DNA of 64,000 nt, from positions 92,544,925 to 92,608,924 of the forward strand of contig OY743168.1 in NCBI GenBank assembly GCA_963555705.1. The letters run 5' to 3'. The notes beneath the pieces were generated by a model. The model did not search any database. It was not told the origin of the DNA and saw nothing but the letters and a program-made list of their open reading frames with translations. The DNA is from Ligustrum vulgare (lineage: Eukaryota; Streptophyta; Magnoliopsida; Lamiales; Oleaceae). The position numbers and the translations under genes were made by a program. This document shows positions 22,033 to 32,146 of the stretch, piece after piece (positions within the stretch are counted from its first letter, which is position 1; every line of letters starts with the position of its first letter).

Positions 22033-25000
22033 ATGGCTTCCGAGTGCAACAAGTCATTTTACTCCGATTATATGCTTCTGAATCCAGACGAAGCTCGTTT
22101 ACACGACGTCGTGCACGTACTGTTTTCTAGTGACATAGGAAAAAGAAAATTTGTGGACTGCCCGGAAGGGACACGGGAGCCATTTGGCCGTAGATGGATT
22201 ATATTTGTTTCCATATTGGCGCAGAAGCTTTTACAGAAAATGTCGAAACCCTTGTCAGGGTTTGGCTCTGCGGTTGAGGAGTGGCTGAATTTGCTGTCAA
22301 GTAACGGCAATATTTTCCGGCTACTGCTGAATTCCGTGAAAGGTATTTGTAATGACCACCTCTTCTCTTCGGTTTTTGCATGAGATATTCCATACAACAC
22401 TACAATTTGGACTTCGTTTATAAATAGTGACGTGAAGACATTTTATTAATCCATTTGTTTAAAAAGTCAAAATGATGGGCGGGAATTTTTAACCAACAGA
22501 TTACTGATTTTTTTTAAAAATTGTTCAATAAAATAGTGTCACGTGATCGTTTATAAATAAATTTTACCAAACAAAATCAAAAATTGTTAAATTAGTCACA
22601 ACATAGATCACGATCCATACTCGACATGTTTAATTGTTTTTTTTATAATTCTATCATATCAAGTAATGCTGAGGATTTATTTAATATTGTTCAAGACTTA
22701 TGGAAGAGACTTCGACTCTCGTGTGCAGGGAAGGTAATATATCCAGAAAAAGAATCGGAAACATTTGTGTCGTTTATAGGAAATATAGACAATCGAGTTA
22801 AATTGGACATCAGCAAAGAAGATCGAAGGTACAACGCTGCACTTAGTGCGATGGCTTCTAAAGTATCGTATGAGAACAAGGCATACATTGAATCTACTGT
22901 GAAGAACCACTGGAAGGTACACGGACAATTAATTTGTTTGGGCTCTTGCATGGCCTAAAATAAATAATAATAACTCAACACGTGAATTATTAATTTTTTT
23001 CTATATAAATTGTTAAAGATGAGTAAGTTAGATAAGGTTTGTACATGATGGATTTATTTTCTGTCAGAGGTCGGACACGTGCAAAATAATTTAAGCCTCC
23101 GTTTGGTAAACTTGTTATAAACAAATAAAGAATGTATTTTTTTTGAGGTAAAATACGTGATTGAAAAATAATTTGGACGCTTATTACTTCTTTTCTTTTT
23201 TTCTTTTTCCCCTTCTGCAGATGGATTTTTTGGAATTCTACGACTCGTGGAACGGTAAGCACAAGCTTTGCATAGTTAATTCCTTGCGACCTGAAATTAT
23301 AATGCTATATAAATTAAAATACATTCTGCATTTACGGTTAATTTATTATTTACATACAGTATTTTATTAAGATTATAATTTAGATATGTAACTCATTAGT
23401 AACAAAATAGATCTTACATCTATCTTTCTCATAATTAATTTCTTATTAACTCAGGTATTATCAATATACTATTAACTTGACATTTTAAATTTTCTCATAA
23501 GAAAAGGAGAAAAAAAATATAAAAACGGAACGAAAAACGTAATGCACTTAGCATTTCTTATTTATTAGATGATGACAACTAATAATTTCATATAGTCATC
23601 ATTTAGCCATTGTTTGGTATAGATTAAAATTAGGTTTTAATAGATTTTGATAAAAATTGATGACACACGTTGTTGAAAAATTATTGATCTCATAAAATAT
23701 GTAAATATTGAAATTAATTGATGATTGACTTTATTAAAATCTGGAATAAAATCACTACCAACAGGGGCTTAAAAACGTTAGAAGAGTTCAATTGAATTTT
23801 TCCAACATTATATATTATTTTTATTAAAATTTATTTTCTATGTTTTCAATTTGTGATAAGAAAAATGAGAATGATTTTTTTAAAAAAATAAAAAAACAGC
23901 GAAAAGACCATACTTTGAAGAAAAAAACATTTACTCTATTTTGTTCAACTCAAGATTTTAACTAAACTCCAAGTCAAAGTCAAAAATAAGTTTTAACCAT
24001 TTATGACATCTACAACTTAGATCTACAACTTTTAAACGATATATTTCATCAATTTTTATAATTATCAAATTTTGATTTAACCAAACAAGGGGCTCAGTCG
24101 TAAAACATCATAAGTTTCTACGAATTCATTTTTAAAGAATTATAAAATAGTTAAATAAGTTAATGTAAAGCTAGCGTTACATAATTTTACAAGAATTGTA
24201 GTGTGATTGGTTGTTTTAATTAAGGATACATTTTAGTTTATTTGGCTTTTTATAATAGCAAATTCATAAATATTTTTATTTTTTCAGAGAATATGTTTTG
24301 TTGTTACCAATTAATAATAAAGAGTATGCAAAATGTAAAATTGAAAAATACGTGCATATTCTACTCTAAATCGACAACAAATTTCCTATAGCGATTTTAT
24401 GTTAAAACTTAAAAGAACTTACTATTTTCTCTCAATAATCATTGGCAGATTATCAGGAAAAAGCTACAACACAAGCATTCATGCTTCAAGACAATGAACT
24501 AATTGTTGTGGCTTTCAGGGGTACCGAAGCCTTCGATGCAGATGCATGGTCTTCAGACTTCGATATCTCTTGGTACCATTGAACCACTTCATGCTTAAAA
24601 AATTGCAACATATATATATATATATATATATACAGAACAAACCAGCTTAGCCCTTTGATTAAAATCTGATTTTAATCTCAAATCAAAGTCAACAATTAAT
24701 TTTAACCACACATTTTATGAGAATAACTTTTTAACTATCAAAATCTACCAAAAATTTAATTTTAATCTATAGCAAATTGTGGCTTATTTGGTAACTGTTT
24801 GATTTATAAATTGATTTATTTATAATTTTAAGCATTTGTTTGGTTCTCTTTAAAATTTCATCTTTTTTCTACAGTATCCAATCTTAATCATCCATTAAAA
24901 GTCAAGCTTACTATAGTTGACTTTTCAACTAAATCTCAACCATCTATTATCCTAAAAATCACTATTCATTAAAAAGAAAAAAAAACACTCTTTTTAAACT

Positions 25001-27112
25001 ATACCTCATACACAGCCTCCGTTTGGTAACACTGTTTGATTTATAAGAGCATCTCCAGCAGATTCTTTATGTTTAGAGAGTATTTTTCACACTTTAGAAA
25101 GAATTTATAAATTTAGAGAGCTATTTTTTTAAATTACTCCAACAGCCCCTTTGTTTTTTCCTCTATATTTTTCTTTTTTCAAAGAGTATTAATTTTTTTC
25201 CCTCAAATTTTGTTATTCTTCTAGTTCTAAATAAACTTCTTCACTATCAAGTATTCTCATTTGAGCTATTGTACTGATTTTCATCCATATCAATTACAAA
25301 ATTCACGTTGCTGGTTTCCCAAAAAAAAAAAAAAAAAATATTCACGTCGAAGAAAAATTGCAAACACAGAGAACAAATATACACACATATGAATATAACG
25401 TGGACGGTGGATACAAGGATAGTTGAAAATGTGGTTGATAATTGTGCATGATATTTAATAAAGAAAGAGGGAGGGTATTGAAAAGTGAAATATTCCAATG
25501 TATTTAATAATAGAGAGTGTGTTTGGCTCTCCAAATTTGGAGAGCCAAACACACTCTCTAAATTTAAAAATTAATTTAAAGAGGCTGTTGGAGTATTATT
25601 TTAGGACATTGCTCTTCAAATTAAAGAGAATTTTGTGTTTAAAGAGTCTGCTGAAGATGCTCTAAACTTGTTTATTTATGATTTTGGGATAAAAAGTAAT
25701 GGTTGGAAATTGGAGAGAGAAAATGTGTGTGGTTAAATTATGATTTGAGAAATTGTGTTGTTTATAAACATGTTTATAGACAAAAAAAAAATTAGTTACC
25801 AAATTGAGGCTAAGATAAAATGTAGTAGTTAAAAATTGAAGAGAGAAAATGTGTGTGGTTAAAAAATAATTTGAAAAATTGTACGGTTTACACATACTAA
25901 ATTATGTCTTCAACAGGTACGAGCTCCCAGGAATGGGAAAAGTTCATGGCGGATTCATGAAAGCTCTAGGATTGCAGAAAAAATTAGGTTGGCCGCAAGA
26001 ACAAGCCAATAACAAGCGAGAGACGGCCTACTATGCCATTAGAAAAAAACTAAAAGAAATTTTAAAAGAAAATGATAAAGCAAAATTTATAGTAACTGGC
26101 CACAGCTTGGGTGGTGCATTGGCTATTCTATTCCCAGCAATTTTAGCATTGCATGACGAAGCATGGCTGTTGGATAGATTGGAAGGGATCTACACTTTTG
26201 GCCAACCTAGAGTAGGAGATGAAAATTTTGGAGAATTCGTGAAAGGAAAATTCGAAAAACACAATGTTCATTATTACAGATTTGTTTATAGTTTTGACAT
26301 GGTGCCGAGGTTGCCTTACGATGATTCGACGCTCATGTTCAAACACTTTGGGACATGCGTTTACTATAATAGCTTCTATACTGGACAAGTAAAACATTGT
26401 TCTCTTTGATGTTTTTATGTCATTTTTCCGTTTTCAAATTTTCAAATTTTCGAAACTTGTTTACTTCGTATTTTTTGAAAATTCGTTTTTGAAAACGAAA
26501 AAAAAATTTGTAAAGAAAACTCAAAATGACTTTTTTGTCGTTTTGAATGTTTTTCGGTGTTTCTAGTGACAAGTCTAATCGCCTTTGTATTAATATGGTA
26601 CATCTCAAAGTTCAAAAGCAAACGCCATTCGGGTTGTTCCTTTCGTTTTTTTTTTTCTTTAGAAATAATTTGTAATAATGACAAATCAAATATATTTTCA
26701 AAAACTAAAAAATGCAAATTTAAAACACAAAAATTGAAAATGAAATCAAAACTCAAAGCTGAAAACTGAAACTCAAAAGAGAACTTTCACAATTGTACTA
26801 TGTTTGCCTCTTGTTATGTAGGTTGTTCCAGAAGAACCGGACAAGAATTATTTCTCTCTACTATGGCTGGTTCCGAAGTTCATCAATGCTTGTTGGGAGC
26901 TCATTAGAAGCTTCGTTATTCCATATACAAAAGGGCCAGATTACAAAGAAGGGGGTCTTCTTCGATTATTCAGAGTCATCGGCTTGATAACCGCCGGAGT
27001 GCCAGCACATTGTCCACAAGATTATATTAATGCGACTAGATTGGGATCCTCAGATGTGTTTCTTCCATTAAAGTTAAGTTCAAATGACCAAAAGATCTTG
27101 AAGCTATCGTGA
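22033..27112 (+). CDS. OBL1: OBL1-like triacylglycerol lipase (lipase class 3), 6 exons
   Basis: It probably hydrolyses triacylglycerol at oil bodies; the family is known from oil-body lipase OBL1. Exons: 22033-22342, 22729-22916, 23221-23254 (34-bp microexon), 24449-24572, 25917-26388, 26822-27112. All junctions are GT-AG and in phase, giving 472 residues, close to family size. Motifs: AFRGTE (199-204), nucleophile elbow GHSLGG with Ser282, probable acid Asp346 (FDMVPRLP), probable base His439 (PAHCPQDY). A hydrophobic stretch ([12 protein letters not shown]) near the N-terminus fits membrane or oil-body association. I chose ATG 22033 (MASECNKSF) because the family begins shortly before the [13 protein letters not shown] block; the open frame upstream is leader. 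No disabling change is seen. Its promoter is interrupted by a young copia 278 bp upstream, and introns 2-4 carry MITEs. The class is confident; the exact subfamily is from memory. Confidence 0.93.
22343..22728 (+). other. Lipase intron 1
   Basis: 386 bp, GT...AG, phase 1 and T-rich. No element is recognised inside. Confidence 0.85.
22917..23220 (+). other. Lipase intron 2, with MITE fragment
   Basis: GT...AG, phase 0, ending in a strong polypyrimidine tract and CTGCAG. A fragment of the CCTCCGTTTGGTAA MITE family lies at about 23095-23175. Confidence 0.8.
23606..23768. mobile_element. Tourist-like MITE, TTA target duplication
   Basis: Ends GCCATTGTTTGG and CCAACAGGGGC, flanked by TTA (23603-23605, 23769-23771). 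The interior matches the element at 6946 (TTAAAATTAGGTTTTAATAG, TGATAAAAATTGATGA, CTCATAAAATATG). It lies in lipase intron 3. Confidence 0.7.
23930..24091. mobile_element. Tourist-like MITE copy, left end uncertain
   Basis: Opposite orientation to 23606: AACTCCAAGTCAAAGTCAAA, TTTTAACCATTTATGACATC and an end CCAAACAAGGGGCTCA. The left terminus is not clear. Confidence 0.5.
24650..24785. mobile_element. Tourist-like MITE, TTA target duplication
   Basis: Starts GCCCTTTGATTAAAATC and ends CAAATTGTGGC, flanked by TTA (24647-24649 and 24786-24788). Same family as 6946 and 23606. Confidence 0.65.
24834..25013. repeat. MITE-like repeat, also present inverted at 51421
   Basis: Blocks AATCACTATTCATT, CTCAACCATCTATTATCC and CATTAAAAGTCAAGCTTAC recur as reverse complements at about 51421-51590. 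This supports a dispersed non-coding element. Ends are not fixed exactly. Confidence 0.55.
25047..25662. mobile_element. Foldback-type MITE nested in another MITE, TAA duplication
   Basis: Inverted ends GAGCATCTCCAGCAGATTC and its near complement ending CTGCTGAAGATGCTC, flanked by TAA (25044-25046, 25663-25665). Weaker inverted similarity reaches about 100 bp inward (ACTCCAACAGCC against GGCTGTTGGAGT). The centre right holds a perfect 50-bp palindrome (25511-25560). PIF/Harbinger-like by target site; non-coding. Confidence 0.7.
25511..25560. repeat. Perfect 50-bp palindrome
   Basis: Two 25-base arms, AGAGTGTGTTTGGCTCTCC within the left one, pair exactly without a loop. If transcribed in the unspliced lipase RNA it would form a perfect hairpin. 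Confidence 0.9.
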
Positions 27113-27539
27113 TCCTGATCAGCCGGAGCCATTTCAACTCGAAGCATGTGACAGTCGTGGAAATTATTACAACATCTGTTCTCTTTAATTAATAAATAAA
27201 TAAATAAAAAACTTGTGTCTGCTGGTTTTTGCCATGGATATATTGTTAGGCATAAGTGCTATGTTTATCGTGTATGAGGTATTGAGGATGATCGAAGGAT
27301 TGAAGTGTACAAAATCACTTCAGTCCACAAATGCCAAGAATAAGGGACGGAGTGATCCTGATAAAAGGAAAATATATATATATATATATATATATACACA
27401 AGATTTTAACCGATTTTTCTTCTTTAATGCGGTCAAATCTACCACACCAAACATGGTTTAGTACTTCTAGATTATTTTTGGTAAATACCCAAGTTAGTAT
27501 TGGCTATAGTGCAAATGACTTGATGACATATCATTCACG
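27113..27539 (+). other. Lipase 3' flank
   Basis: Contains AATAAATAAATAAATAAAAA at about 27190, suitable as a polyadenylation signal, and an AT microsatellite at about 27370-27396. No further gene is seen. Confidence 0.5.
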
Positions 27540-27609
27540 GTACAAACCCGACAGAATTAAAGGCAGAGTGCATGGTGGTTTTATGAAAGAATCCAGGCAT
27601 AAAATTTGA
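27540..27609 (+). pseudogene. Fragment resembling lipase exon 5 start
   Basis: The frame reads RVHGGFMK after a tyrosine-containing lead-in and stops at 27609. In the intact gene exon 5 begins with a matching KVHGGFMK region. It looks like a scrap of a tandem lipase copy; other exons were not found, and chance similarity over about 20 residues is possible. Confidence 0.45.
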
Positions 27610-27899
27610 TGGAAGTTGGACTAAAACAACGGGGATTATAATACCATATCTTAATATAAAAGGCTAACTAAAAACATTTTGAAAATTTATAAAAGGAATT
27701 TTTTTTTATTACTTGAGACGGTTCATAACAAGTATAAATGTATAAAATATCTTTTGTTGAATTTTTATAAAAATGATTTGGAAGTTAGGCATCTAATCTT
27801 TTAATTGAATGAAAAAAAATATTATAACTTATAAAATATCTTTGTTTTCTTATTGATAGGACACGAGCATTTATAATCTAGCATATTAATAAAACGAGT

Positions 27900-28500
27900 A
27901 CGTGGATTAATTTACATGCAAGATTTGAGAAAAATAAAACAATTGATGAACACATTCAAGAACAAATTAGATAAGTGAAGCATTATTGGAAAGAAATACT
28001 ACAAAGAATAGTTGGATGATGCTAATCTTCTTTTAAGAAGTTGAACTCATTGGATGATGTTAATTTGAGAGCACGTTGTTATCATCTTGATATTGTTCTG
28101 AGGCATGAAATTCTTTGTGATCTTGATGGTGAAGAGTTGTTTTAAGAGCTAAAAATTTTGAGGTGTTTACTGTATATTTATTTTTTTTTAGAGGTCCACT
28201 CATATGATTTGTCAAAGGTATTAGCGATTTGAATAATGTTTTCTTAAAAAATATGAGTTTTTTGATATTTTGAAGGTGCTATCATGCATAGGTTTAGTTT
28301 TTTAGTTATACATTTTCTTTATTACATGAAAATATATTAAAAAAAAAAATTTTAATCTTTTTTTTTTTTGTTATGTGATAGTTTTATATAAAAATGAATT
28401 TATATAAAGAACTTTATTTTTTCTATACACATGTTTTATAATTAAAGAACATGGGACGCTCTTTTAATATTCGTACACCCAAAAACACAGGGCCGGCCCT
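27900..28500 (+). pseudogene. Possible hAT transposase remnant and terminus
   Basis: Around 28060-28165 a frame with stops reads CDLDGEELF then ELKIL, resembling the C-terminal part of plant hAT transposases. The stretch ends at CAGGGCCGGCCCTG (about 28486-28499), a typical palindromic hAT terminus, directly against the RRM exon remnant. The left end was not found. Weak but consistent evidence. Confidence 0.4.
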
Positions 28501-29292
28501 GGACTGCATTGTGATGAAGGTTAGTAAGAAAATATGCTTTTATTGTATTATGCTCGTCTAACCTGTTAATAAAAAAATGTGTTTATATGATGGAAAATAT
28601 TTTCTAAGGTGTCACAAATTCCGGTTTCTGGTTACAGAATCAGTAGCAAAAATCATGGAGAAATGAGTTTTCCAGTAAATAGTTGTTGGATGATTTTTTG
28701 CTTAAAATGTGTAGGTTCCTCCGTGTTTGATTGGACAATAATAGCATCCAAACAAATTTTTATGTTCTCAGCGGAAACTTAATATTATAAAATCAATCTT
28801 ACGAGTACAGTGATTTCTACAAATAAGTGCTGTTAGGAGGAGATGTTTATCTTCTTTGCTATTGTGATGTCAGGAGCGGACCACCGGTCGATCTCGCGGT
28901 TTTGGATATGTTACATTTGCAGTAGTTGAGGATGCAAAGGTACTCAATTGGGAGTGGTGTGTGCTTTGAGTTTTTTATGTTAGCTCTGTTTTGTACTTCC
29001 TTTTTTATCATTGTATCTATTGGTGCTTTGCCAAACCTTGTTCTATAGGGGGAGATGAGAGCTCCACGAAGTAAAGTGACCCGGATTTCACCATCGGTGA
29101 CTGAAGCTATGTTTAGAAGTCACTTTTTTCTGGATTCCTCTATATTGACTTGAGTTTGAATCTGAAATACTGCTTAATTGGATTATTTGTTACATCTTTG
29201 TGACATTCGCTTTTATTGAATTCTAAATTTTGTGTGCATTATCGTAGTGATTTTGAGAGAGATGGTGACATAACAGATTTGTACATGCCAAA

Positions 29293-30349
29293 GGTTCGTG
29301 TTACAGTTTCACATGTACGAGTAACATCCATCTTAACCTTTCAAATGTAAATGAATGACGAAAAAAGGTTAGAAGAAGCATTATTTCTGGTGGGTTTTGT
29401 ACCTTTTTATGGGTGTATGGAGATTGATTTGAACCAGTCATGTCAGTTATCATGATTTTAAAACTGCGAAGATGTATTTTTAGGTCATCATATTAAGCTC
29501 AAGAAGGATGGCCCTTTAGGAGAATATTTTCCTGACTGCCCTTGGTTGCCTACTCCTGCCTAATATATTTTCTGAAGCAATCGAATTTTTAGATCATCAG
29601 TGGCGGACGCAGACTTTTTGATTAAAGTTGTTATAGGAGATAATGTAGTATACATAATGGTTAGAGATAAGCAAAGATAATAGTTTGAGGGCTTATATGC
29701 TGCAAATGGGATGTATGAGTTGCATAGACAAGAAACTATAGGATGATATGGAGGAACTAGTGCGGACTAAAACTGTGGAGAAGCGAGATTTTTATATGGG
29801 ATAAATATTAATTGACATTTAGGGAAGAATCGTGGGATCTTTAAGGATAAAGATGATATTGGAGCAACAATTTGGATTTTTCTTGGTTTGTATTCTCATT
29901 GTAAAAAAAGTAAAAAAAGAAGAGGGAGGGGTACTTCATTACTTTTTAAGAATGGGTTGAGTGAGAGTGATATTTTTACTTACTAAAAGATATATTGATT
30001 TATTCGTCGAGATTGCCATACCAAGAGAGTTAAGAATGGGTTGAGTGGTAGTGATACTTTTCTTTACTGGCAAGATATTTGGCCACAGCATTTACAGTAT
30101 AGACACTAGTTTTTTGTTTTGGGCTATGATCAAGGTTCATAATAAGGAGCATAGATGGTTGTGGTGGGTGGGACCTAAAGGACAATAAGTTTACAGTGTT
30201 TACTATATTCGATGTAAAATGTTTTAAGAGAATCTATGAATTCGGATGACAGAAAGAGATGAACCTATTCTTTAGCTGGCTAAATTAGTTCAAGTTGAAG
30301 AATAATTACATGAGAACCATTTGAAACAATTTGGGCACATTTAGAAATG
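29293..30349. other. Unrecognised stretch left of the gypsy element
   Basis: Former intron and older insertions of the RRM gene. CAGTGGCGGACGCAGAC at 29598-29614 matches the terminus of the hAT element at 51676-52343, so a truncated relative may start here. No exon could be assigned. Confidence 0.4.
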
Positions 30350-30354
30350 GTTGC

Positions 30355-31049
30355 TGTTGACTAAAAAATTCGGTTGGACCTTGAATCAACACGTCTCAAC
30401 TCCTCCTTCTTGAACACGTGGATCTCCTGCGCACTATGACAAACAATCCGTTTGCAAAGGGGGCCGAGATGACTCACATTTACACTCCGATGCCAAAGTC
30501 AGTGCTCATTTTAATCAAACATAAGTTGGGTGCGGAAAATATAATTGTATAAAAAAGAGAAAAGAGAGTGAGAGTAAAATATATTGTTAGAGTATAGGAT
30601 TGCTAACCCTTTATTTGGAGGTGAGAGTGTTCTATTTATAGGAGAAGTTATGGTCTTGAATGACGACACGTGATGGACTTTACACTTGTATTTACCCTAA
30701 CTGTTTGAGAGGAGAATCAACTTTCTTGAAGTAATCATTGCTACGTTTGGTAGGGGATGAGCGTCTGTCACATCTTTGATAAAGGCAATGTCTCGTCAAG
30801 CCACAGTCAACTGGGAAAAGTCACTCATCTTTGACATCATCCGTTGTCCCATCACCTGTCCGAGGCGTTACCATAGAGCACCTCGACTAGTTATGAACCA
30901 GTTCGGATAAAGAGGTTTATGCGCTGTTCCACCTCGGAAGTCGGCCAAAGGAGATAACCCAAGTTCTAGTCATGGGCCAAGACCCATTGGGCCTCTATTG
31001 GGCCCTTGGTGGTTATTCATTGCGATCCTTTTTGGACACGATCTCAACA
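30355..31049 (-). repeat. 3' LTR of the gypsy element
   Basis: 695 bp, aligning along its length with 41557-42252 with scattered substitutions. Inside it on the element strand a purine-rich stretch (AAGGGACTAG, 31050-31059) abuts the LTR as polypurine tract. Confidence 0.93.
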
Positions 31050-32146
31050 CTAGTCCCTTAAATCGATGTGGTCATTCATGGGCGAATCGAATTTGCCATA
31101 AGTTCAAAGCTACAGTTTTGCTGGGAACTAATATGGAGCCGTTAATTCTCCCTATCATTTTTATACGTAATATTATTGGTACCGTTTAATCAATCCGAGG
31201 TGATTTGCACAAGAATCATTCCGTAACGCCTCGGATGTACGGGGTACTTTTGTAATTTTCTGCGGCGTGCAAATTTATGAAAACAACCACCTTTATTTCC
31301 ACTTCCTTTTAAGGTGATCGTTAGGGATGCCAGCATGTCTTGCAGTCGGCACATTTATTACTAGAAAATGATTATCGCTTGTTTCCAAGAAAAACGCTTG
31401 AATAAATGGGAAGGAAGCGCTCCTCCCGCGCGTGGGGTGTACTCCATCAGTGAATAGTTTCTTCCTTTTTCAAATTCCCAATTGGTTGGCGCTTTAACTT
31501 ACTGCCCTTATTAAAGCACGCAGTTATTCGCATTTTCTTCAAAACTCGCAAATTAAGGGCATGTGTCAAAGAACCCTCTTATAAAGCCTTCCCTCTTCCC
31601 TTGTTCCTGAGGTTTTTGACTACCTTTCTGCGGAAATAATATCTCTACTCCATTTCATAACCATCAACGCATTTCTTGAGGGTGTTGACCTTGCTTATTT
31701 GCTTCAGTCAACCGAAACCCCCCGTTGGTGCTTTATTCATTGGAGCATCGGCCTCTTGTATCACTCTCAGGTAACTGTTTTTTTGTTTTGTGTTTGTTTT
31801 TGTTTCAAACCCTTGAGTGTTCATTTGAAAGCTCTTTTTTTCCGTATCTTCGCTCTCCTCTAGGTAAGTTTGAGTTTTGTGAGAAAAATGGAAAGAGTTG
31901 AGTGAATGGGTTCGCAGGAGTTAATGGCACGACGATTCTTATCGGAGGTTTTTGCCATTTGTCCTTGTCGGTTTTTAGCTCCTGCTTTTTAAAGAGCAAA
32001 TTAGGAGAAGGAATAGGAAATTCAGTGGTATAATGTATTTGGTTGATTCTGACAGCGAAGAAGAGAATAACCAACCCTACATGGCCCACTTATCTGCTGA
32101 AGAGGAGTCCTAGCTGAGAGAGCTCCGAAGTAAACGTGATAGAGAT

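Larger units (their letters stand above)
23255..24448 (+). other. Lipase intron 3, with MITEs
   Basis: GT...AG, phase 1. It holds a complete Tourist-like MITE (23606-23768) and a second copy of the same family ending CCAAACAAGGGGC near 24091. Confidence 0.85.
25014..25811. mobile_element. MITE interrupted by another MITE
   Basis: The left end AGCCTCCGTTTGGTAAC and right end GTTACCAAATTGAGGCT are nearly complementary. The interior signature (GAGAGAAAATGTGTGTGGTT) marks the 5775 family. A second element at 25047-25662 splits it; without that insert the host MITE is about 180 bp. Confidence 0.7.
24573..25916 (+). other. Lipase intron 4, heavily loaded with MITEs
   Basis: GT...AG, phase 2, 1344 bp. 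From left to right it holds an AT microsatellite (24610-24632), a Tourist-like MITE (24650-24785), a MITE of another family (about 24834-25013), a nested pair (25014-25811 containing 25047-25662) and a MITE fragment to about 25900. Splicing must skip all of them. Confidence 0.85.

Noticed and set aside
22068..22951. Overlapping frames around lipase exons 1 and 2
   Set aside because: The spliced plus-strand lipase explains this DNA with consistent GT-AG junctions; the others are chance frames.
24610..24632. AT microsatellites (also 27370, 44922, 9203)
   Set aside because: Ordinary simple repeats without evidence of function.
29740..30340. Possible LINE or other coding remnant
   Set aside because: A few tryptophan-rich pieces hinted at a LINE C-terminus, but no conserved motif or poly-A end could be supported.
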